This document shows, piece after piece, positions 33,977 through 39,479 of a stretch of 39,479 nucleotides of DNA; within the stretch, counting starts at the first letter, position 1; each line of letters begins with the position of its first letter. Below the pieces are notes generated by a model. The model was not told the DNA's origin and did no database searches. It saw only the letters and a list, made by a program, of their open reading frames with translations. The DNA comes from Gemmatales bacterium (lineage in GTDB: Bacteria > Planctomycetota > Planctomycetia > Gemmatales > HRBIN36). Where the stretch lies: contig JANWWR010000118.1 of NCBI GenBank assembly GCA_025055835.1, forward strand, positions 1-39,479, in the 5' to 3' direction. Made by a program: the position numbers and the translations under genes.

Positions 33977-36900
33977 TCACTTGTCCTGAAGCTCCCGGAT
34001 CCGCTCTTCCCGTTCCTTCTTGCGGATGGCTTCGAGGATTTCCCGCTGCTTGTCGATGATCTCCTGAAGCACCTTCAGGGCCTGATTGAACTCGATGAGC
34101 TTACGCATTTCTGCAAGAATCTCCTCGAGCCGTTGAACCAGCTGGTCGGTTCGCTCGATGGCCTCTTCAACCGCAGCCCGAGGGGTGGCCGAGGTTTCGC
34201 TTTGCAGCCGCCGGGCCAATTCCTCGCAGCTTCGTTGAGCCCGGTCAAAGTGTTGTCCCGGCTGGACGATGGTTTCCAGCGGACGGCAGATGCGTTTGTC
34301 GATGCGGTCGACGACCTGCTCTTTGCACCGATTCAGCACCAGCTCCCGATAGATTTCGCGGAAGGCTTTGGACACCTCGTTGTCCAAAGCCAGCTGGTTC
34401 TCCAGGAGCAGTTTCTGCATGTCGGAAGCGTCGGCCGCGGCGCGGCGGAAGTCGTAGGGCCGGTCGCCGATCTTGAACTGCATGTCAAAATCATCGCGGA
34501 GCCGCTTGAGGATCGACATCCGGGCCTTTTGGATGTTGGCGATGATGGCCTCGCAGCGATCCCGCAGGTCCTCCTCCCGCTTGTTGTTCTCGATCAGCAG
34601 TTCCTCCTCGGAGACGACGATGAAATCAAACGTTTCGGCGCTTCGGCCTTCCTGGGGACTGGGTTCAGGTCGGCCCTCGGGGCCGGTGCGGACGCGGTTG
34701 TCCTGGGCGATCAGCCTTACGGTCAGCCGATACGGCACGGAAAGTGGGGCTGGGCTGGACTCCGAGGGAACCGCGAAATTCGGCTGCTCCCGCAGCAGCA
34801 GGGTGTCGAAAAACTCGTCGTCGGGACTCAGGACCGGCTCCGTGCCGGGTCGAATCTGGAATTCGACCGAGTAATCCTGCACGGTTTGCAGAACGGGCGG
34901 CTGAGCAAACGCCAATGGCCCGGTCAAGGGAAGCAGCGGCAGGGTTCGAGCCGTCGTCAGGCGTTCGCCCCACGGACCAAGCAGCAACCGCGCCGGGGTG
35001 ATGTCGCCTCGTTTCTCGAAGGCCAGGTCGTCCGGGGGATCGTCGGGCAACCGCAAGGGCCGGAAGCGACGCAGCGGGAAGACCTTCTTTATGACGACCT
35101 TGCGATCCATCTGCTCCACCGTGACCTCATAATGTGCCGACATCAGACCGTGGTCATCGTGCAGATGGATGCTGAAGGGAATGACAGCCAGCGGCGTGAT
35201 CATCTTGCGGCGGACGATTTCGGGCTGGGCCCGCTTGAATTCCGGCTCCTTGTCGGCGACCACGCGGAGAAGCAGGCGACGCCCGCCAAGGATGCCGTCC
35301 TCGTCCTCGAACTCGATATTCAGTTTCAGGTCGTCGGCGACCAACTCATGCAGGGCGAAGCGAAATTCGGCGGTGGACGGTTGATGCTCCAGGTTTCGCA
35401 CGAAGGGATTGCTCCGTTCCACGAAGGCCGTCAGTCCGATGCCGCCGACCACGGCTGATGGAGCGGCAGAACCGAGGAGGGCGGAGCCGAGGGCAGTCAT
35501 CGTGCATTTGCTCCACAGCTGGTGTTCCGCCTGTCCGGGTAAGGCGATCCGCACCCACCGCAGGGTCTTTTGGCTCACGCCTTCAAATTCGACCAGACTT
35601 CCGCTGGGTATCTCGATCAGCGACTCTTCGCCTTCCAGCGACACCGGCAGAGGTCCGACCGGAACGCGGGCATTGCTGCCGTGCAGATAGCCCGGCTCTT
35701 TCTGCATCCGCGTCAGTCGGCGGAGCGTGGGCAATTCCTTGACGTCGATCCGCCTCCAGGGCGTCGCTACGGACCCGGCAAGAACCCGGAAGCGCATCGG
35801 TCGGTCGATCTTCTTGAACTCGTAAACGAACTCATGGCTTTGGAGCTGCCGTCGGACGCGCGGCTTGCCCAGCCGTGGCTTGAATTGACCGCGTTCCTCC
35901 TCGCTGAGCAGTTGCTCGAACTCGATCGTCACCTCATCGGGAATCTGCAAAGCCCGAAAATACCGCCGGCGACCGATGTGGGAAACCTGGGAACAGGCTT
36001 CCAGATCGGCGATGAATCGGTCCAGACGATTTCGCATCCTGGCCCCGAAGGATGCTGGAGTATGTTCCTGGACAAAGGCGTGGATGCGGTCTTGAATCTG
36101 CCGAGCGGAGAGGTCCCGCCAGCTTTTCGGCAGCATGTCGCGGTCGCTCTCGCTCAGAAGCAAAGCGGGGGCCTCGGGGTTGAGATGGGAGAGGATTCCC
36201 TGAACCATGCCAGCGGTGAGGATCGGAGGCGCGATGCTCGACACGGCCGCGTTGAGTATTTGCGCACCGTCTGAGGGTGTCAGCGTTGTGCCTCGCAGCA
36301 AAGTGGTCAGTCGAGCAGCTTCCACCGGTTTGAGCGTCTTGACGGCACGCAGAAGATCGGCAAGTTCCTCGGCCGGTAGGTTTTGCCATGCTTCCGGCAG
36401 CAAGTCGGTCAGGTCCGGGCCGAGACTGCCCATCGAGGAAGAGGAGTTGGCCAACCGTTCTCGAAGGAAGTCGATGCAGGCGAAACCGAGTTCGTCATCC
36501 ACCGAAGCCGGCGAAATGGTATTTTCCGAGGCTTTCGCATGTTGCAACCGCGCGATCAAATCGTCGATCGTCATCAAGCGCCAGGTTTCAGGCAACGCCT
36601 GCCAGATTTCCGTGGAGAATGCCAAGCGGTCAAGTTCCCAGGGCCGTCGGGAAGGACGCGAGTTTCCCGCGGCAGGAAGAACGTCGGACCACGTCACCGG
36701 CCGCCAACCTTCGGGATGAGAGGCGTCGGCAACCACGAACCGGTATGCCCGAACCGTGACGCGGAGATCCCCACCGTGGGGAACTGCCTTCCGTTCGCCT
36801 TCAGCGAAGCCAAGCACGTCGAGAACAATGGGCTGGGGCCAGTACACGGAACGCAACAACAAATCCCGTTCCAGAAAGCGAGCAAAAGTGTCGGTGGCCA

Positions 36901-37483
36901 AAAGAGCCAATGCCAGCATCGCCGCCGTGCAAACTACCGCGGCGACTACCAGACGCTGGAGTCGCGTCCAGTTCAAGACCTGGAGCAGCGGCACCTCCTC
37001 GACCTTGGCCGCCGCGCTGCGGGCCGTCGCCGCCACCATCTCCGGCGAGTAACCCATCTCAGCAGCAGCTTCGAGATCGGCCAATTCGACGGCGGTGACG
37101 AGACGATCCTGAAGCACGTTGGGAAACCGGCGTTCCAGGAGCAGAGCGAGGGCCGCCGGGCGGAAGGGCACCAGGAGGCGAAACAGCACCTTGTAGCCCA
37201 GCAGGTACACCAGCCCGGCAAGCAGCACGCCGAGGAACAACCAGCGGACGAGAAGATGAAGTGTTTCCGGGGCCTCGCGCACATAGTCGATGCCCAACAG
37301 GGCGAACGTCCCCCAGTCGAGCAGAAAGACCACTCCCATCCACCCGCACAGGAAGATCGCCGCCAGCGCGATGCCCTCGATCAGCACGTAGGTGCGAATG
37401 GCCTGGCCCAGCTTGCCGAGCGGCTGATCGAAGTTCAGCCAACGCTCGGGCTTCGTCGGGGCAGGAGGGGTTGCAGTCGCCAT
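33977..37483 (-). CDS. Large membrane protein of DUF4175-like type
   Basis: A 1168-residue protein with three N-terminal transmembrane segments: about 33-57 (YVLIEGIALAAIFLCGWMGV), 80-105 (LVRWLFLGVLLAGLVYLLGY) and 180-200. A very large extracytoplasmic region follows. At residues 290-460 it contains three copies of a helical unit with Trp301, Trp366 and Trp455 (LPETWRLMT, LPEAWQNLP, LPKSWRDLS). A beta-rich region around 500-880 and a C-terminal coiled coil of 950-1168 (KVLQEIIDKQREILEAIRKK) follow. Topology and C-terminal helices recall DUF4175/TIGR02302 membrane proteins, a tentative match. The start is the ATG at 37483; a GTG three codons upstream is possible. The ribosome binding site is weak; the gap to the upstream gene is 28 nt. 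Confidence 0.72.
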   Translation of the reverse strand: MATATPPAPTKPERWLNFDQPLGKLGQAIRTYVLIEGIALAAIFLCGWMGVVFLLDWGTFALLGIDYVREAPETLHLLVRWLFLGVLLAGLVYLLGYKVLFRLLVPFRPAALALLLERRFPNVLQDRLVTAVELADLEAAAEMGYSPEMVAATARSAAAKVEEVPLLQVLNWTRLQRLVVAAVVCTAAMLALALLATDTFARFLERDLLLRSVYWPQPIVLDVLGFAEGERKAVPHGGDLRVTVRAYRFVVADASHPEGWRPVTWSDVLPAAGNSRPSRRPWELDRLAFSTEIWQALPETWRLMTIDDLIARLQHAKASENTISPASVDDELGFACIDFLRERLANSSSSMGSLGPDLTDLLPEAWQNLPAEELADLLRAVKTLKPVEAARLTTLLRGTTLTPSDGAQILNAAVSSIAPPILTAGMVQGILSHLNPEAPALLLSESDRDMLPKSWRDLSARQIQDRIHAFVQEHTPASFGARMRNRLDRFIADLEACSQVSHIGRRRYFRALQIPDEVTIEFEQLLSEEERGQFKPRLGKPRVRRQLQSHEFVYEFKKIDRPMRFRVLAGSVATPWRRIDVKELPTLRRLTRMQKEPGYLHGSNARVPVGPLPVSLEGEESLIEIPSGSLVEFEGVSQKTLRWVRIALPGQAEHQLWSKCTMTALGSALLGSAAPSAVVGGIGLTAFVERSNPFVRNLEHQPSTAEFRFALHELVADDLKLNIEFEDEDGILGGRRLLLRVVADKEPEFKRAQPEIVRRKMITPLAVIPFSIHLHDDHGLMSAHYEVTVEQMDRKVVIKKVFPLRRFRPLRLPDDPPDDLAFEKRGDITPARLLLGPWGERLTTARTLPLLPLTGPLAFAQPPVLQTVQDYSVEFQIRPGTEPVLSPDDEFFDTLLLREQPNFAVPSESSPAPLSVPYRLTVRLIAQDNRVRTGPEGRPEPSPQEGRSAETFDFIVVSEEELLIENNKREEDLRDRCEAIIANIQKARMSILKRLRDDFDMQFKIGDRPYDFRRAAADASDMQKLLLENQLALDNEVSKAFREIYRELVLNRCKEQVVDRIDKRICRPLETIVQPGQHFDRAQRSCEELARRLQSETSATPRAAVEEAIERTDQLVQRLEEILAEMRKLIEFNQALKVLQEIIDKQREILEAIRKKEREERIRELQDK

Positions 37484-37511
37484 GAGGATCACCGTCGCGT
37501 TTCGCGTTTTC

Positions 37512-39479
37512 TCAAGCCAGCTTCAAAAGTTTCCGTGTCAACCATTCGCCGCCCAGCAGGGTGACGATCAACACCAAGGCCCAAGGAGGACCGGAGGCGT
37601 CGTCGGGGTGTTGCAGGTCCGCAAAGAGGGTGATCCCCTTGTCCCACAGGTCCGTGATTTTGCCTTCTGTGCGGAACGGGACGACTTCCGAAGGCAGACA
37701 CTCGGCGATCCAATGGGCATGGTCGAGATCGAAGAATAGCCGGTCGGTCTGATTCTCCGGAGCCAGGCTGCGAGGTCCGCCGCCCATGAGCCGGGTCTGG
37801 TCCAGCATGCGTTCTTTGCTCGCGGCCAGCGCCTGCAAAAGTCCGGGGCGTTTGCGATCGTCCACCAGCTGCACCTCGCGAACTTCGCTGGCGATGCGAT
37901 GCAGCAAGGCAAAGTTCGGCCGGGTGTCGTCCCGCTCCGGGTCCACGGCCTCGACGCGGAATTTGCCGTTCAGCACTTCGATGGAGCCGGGCACCTTGAC
38001 TTCCACCTCGTACCGACCGCTTCGCCGCACCGGAAAACGGGCGGTGAACCAACCGGGCCGGGCGGCGTCGGGCTGCATGATCAGTCCCTCGCTCCATTCC
38101 CGCGGCGCATCTGTCCAGCCCTCCGGCGGAATGACCCGCAGCCGAACCGGAGAGGACTCCGGGACCTTAAGCGGCTTCATCTCCGAATCGAAAAGCTGGC
38201 ATTCCACCTCGACCGTGTCGCCTTCCAGATACCGACTGCCTACCACGAGCAAGCCACGTCGCGAGCCGCGGCCCTGATCGCCCTTGCCGACAAAGCGAAT
38301 CAGCTTGGTCCAGAAACGCTCGTGGTACTTCTCACTGAACTGCCGCAGCCGGTAGGTCTCACCCGACCCGATGTAGAACACCGGACCTTTGCCCACGGTT
38401 TGCAACACGAAGAACGGCTGGCGGGACAGACTTTGCGGGGTGAGGTAACGGCGGTCCGGATCACTGAACCGCGCGATCACGGTGGCCGCCGGCTTGGCGT
38501 CTTTCAGGGGGAAGAACGAGTAGAAACCCCGCTTGGCTGGCGTTTCCGCCTGGTTGGTTTCAGGATCCCGAGGCACCTCGAAGAACTCTTCCCAGCCTTC
38601 CAGAACCCGGGCGCGGTCGCCGGAATCGGTCAGGTCGAGGAACGGCATCTGCGGGGCACTCGGTCCCCAGTTGAGCGCCCACGGCTCCTTGCTCGGCCGG
38701 TCCAGGACCATGAACGACGAGGCCGACTCATCGAGAACGACCGGGTAGAGTTGCCGGATCAGTTCCAGGTCTTTGTCGCGGGCCAGGTTGAAGGTGTGTA
38801 CCGGCCCGGCCACGACGATCAAGCCGCCCGCGAAGTCCTCGACCCAGCGTTTGAGGTTTTCCTGCGGAGACGATTTGCCTTCGGTTTCGCGGGAGGGACC
38901 GGGCACTTGCCGCCAATCGGCATCAATGGCCACGATCACGTCATATTTCCCCAGGTTCTTCGGATCTTCATCGCGGTCCCGCAATTCCGTCGGAAACTCG
39001 TCGAGCAGTTTTTTGGGATCGATGTCCTGCACGGTTCCCGAGGACTGGCTTTGCAGCCAGATCGACAGGTCGAATTTGTCCGCCTCTCGGACGAGCAAAT
39101 TGCGGAGGAATTGATATTCCCGCGACGGAGCCGAAGCGATCAGCAGCACGGCGAGTTTGCGATCCTCGACGCGGACGGTTCGCGGTTCTTCGCTGACATT
39201 GTCACCGCGGGACTTTTCGCCCTTGATCGGTTCGACGCGAGCCGTGAGCTTCCATTCGCCCTTGATCCTGCTTGGATTGGCGACGCGGAATTCGGCTGTG
39301 GCCGTGGCCAGTTTGCCCGAGCCGCTGGCCAGCCGGACCATCTGCTCCATTTCCTCGGGGGCTTGGCCCGGCCTTTCGATTTTCAGCACCACCTTGGCTT
39401 CCAAGTCCTGCGGTGTGTTCTCGCCCTCCACGGCGACACGGACGGGGAACTCGTCTTCGGGCTGAACCCGGCCCGGAGC
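37512..39479 (-). CDS. Membrane-anchored Bat-type / glutamine-amidotransferase-like protein (5' end missing)
   Basis: 655 residues are visible and the frame stays open to the window edge, so the N-terminus lies outside. The visible part contains a beta-sandwich segment, then a Rossmann-like region beginning VEDRKLAVLLIASAPSREYQ that continues through YDVIVAIDADW and AGGLIVVAGPVHTF, as in the class I glutamine-amidotransferase-like domains of planctomycete von Willebrand/BatA proteins. A further beta-sandwich (GRYEVEVKVPGS) follows, and the protein ends in a transmembrane helix, ALVLIVTLLGGEWLTRKLL. I do not see a catalytic Cys in the amidotransferase-like part, so enzymatic activity is doubtful. 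It is the first visible gene of the large minus-strand operon; a MoxR ATPase and DUF58 gene may lie beyond the edge. Confidence 0.7.
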   Translation of the reverse strand, partial: APGRVQPEDEFPVRVAVEGENTPQDLEAKVVLKIERPGQAPEEMEQMVRLASGSGKLATATAEFRVANPSRIKGEWKLTARVEPIKGEKSRGDNVSEEPRTVRVEDRKLAVLLIASAPSREYQFLRNLLVREADKFDLSIWLQSQSSGTVQDIDPKKLLDEFPTELRDRDEDPKNLGKYDVIVAIDADWRQVPGPSRETEGKSSPQENLKRWVEDFAGGLIVVAGPVHTFNLARDKDLELIRQLYPVVLDESASSFMVLDRPSKEPWALNWGPSAPQMPFLDLTDSGDRARVLEGWEEFFEVPRDPETNQAETPAKRGFYSFFPLKDAKPAATVIARFSDPDRRYLTPQSLSRQPFFVLQTVGKGPVFYIGSGETYRLRQFSEKYHERFWTKLIRFVGKGDQGRGSRRGLLVVGSRYLEGDTVEVECQLFDSEMKPLKVPESSPVRLRVIPPEGWTDAPREWSEGLIMQPDAARPGWFTARFPVRRSGRYEVEVKVPGSIEVLNGKFRVEAVDPERDDTRPNFALLHRIASEVREVQLVDDRKRPGLLQALAASKERMLDQTRLMGGGPRSLAPENQTDRLFFDLDHAHWIAECLPSEVVPFRTEGKITDLWDKGITLFADLQHPDDASGPPWALVLIVTLLGGEWLTRKLLKLA

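Overview
The window looks like a chromosomal segment of a high-GC planctomycete, most likely a Gemmata-like (Gemmataceae) bacterium. Several hallmarks of the phylum occur together. The N-terminus of the giant surface protein at the left edge has the planctomycete extracellular motif. A DUF1559 prepilin-like protein is followed by a small lipoprotein. There is a Tat-exported DUF1501 protein, an NPCBM-domain protein, and HEAT-repeat and HtrA-like exported proteins. I saw no tRNA, rRNA, insertion sequence, phage gene, CRISPR array or replication origin.

Left part (1-9054): the 3'-truncated end of a very large beta-helix surface protein (minus); a D-2-hydroxyacid dehydrogenase (minus); an 850-nt gene-poor stretch; RNase Y (TTG start set by its ribosome binding site); methionyl-tRNA synthetase; and a two-domain exported rhodanese on the opposite strand. 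Middle part (9055-24468): DUF1559 protein plus lipoprotein; the RNase P RNA gene with a clear -10 box and terminal stem, tail to tail with a DUF58/membrane-protein pair; DUF1501; a dioxygenase/sulfotransferase pair; argH; lysA; an exported HEAT protein with an embedded receiver-like domain; a Gfo/Idh/MocA oxidoreductase; an aquaporin with a plant-TIP-like selectivity filter; and an N-acetylneuraminate lyase-type aldolase.

Right part (24477-39479): about 15 kb of minus-strand genes with short gaps or 4-nt overlaps, read from right to left. The order is a membrane-anchored glutamine-amidotransferase-like/Bat-type protein (5' end outside the window), a 1168-residue membrane protein with a large extracytoplasmic region, a coiled-coil protein with a ~110-residue Lys/Gly/Glu/Gln tract, a small exported helical protein, an NPCBM protein, one intact HtrA protease, and two HtrA-like proteins whose catalytic residues are replaced. 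The last of these is also fused to an alpha/beta-hydrolase domain that has lost its nucleophile serine. I regard this array as the most interesting part of the window: a probable envelope-associated complex with one active protease and two pseudoproteases. The grouping rests on gene order and predicted export; its function is inference.

The rest is a mixture of housekeeping functions (RNA turnover, tRNA charging, RNase P, arginine and lysine synthesis) and exported proteins of unknown role. Start codons were reassigned from the longest reading frame wherever a Shine-Dalgarno sequence, signal peptide or family alignment favoured an internal start.
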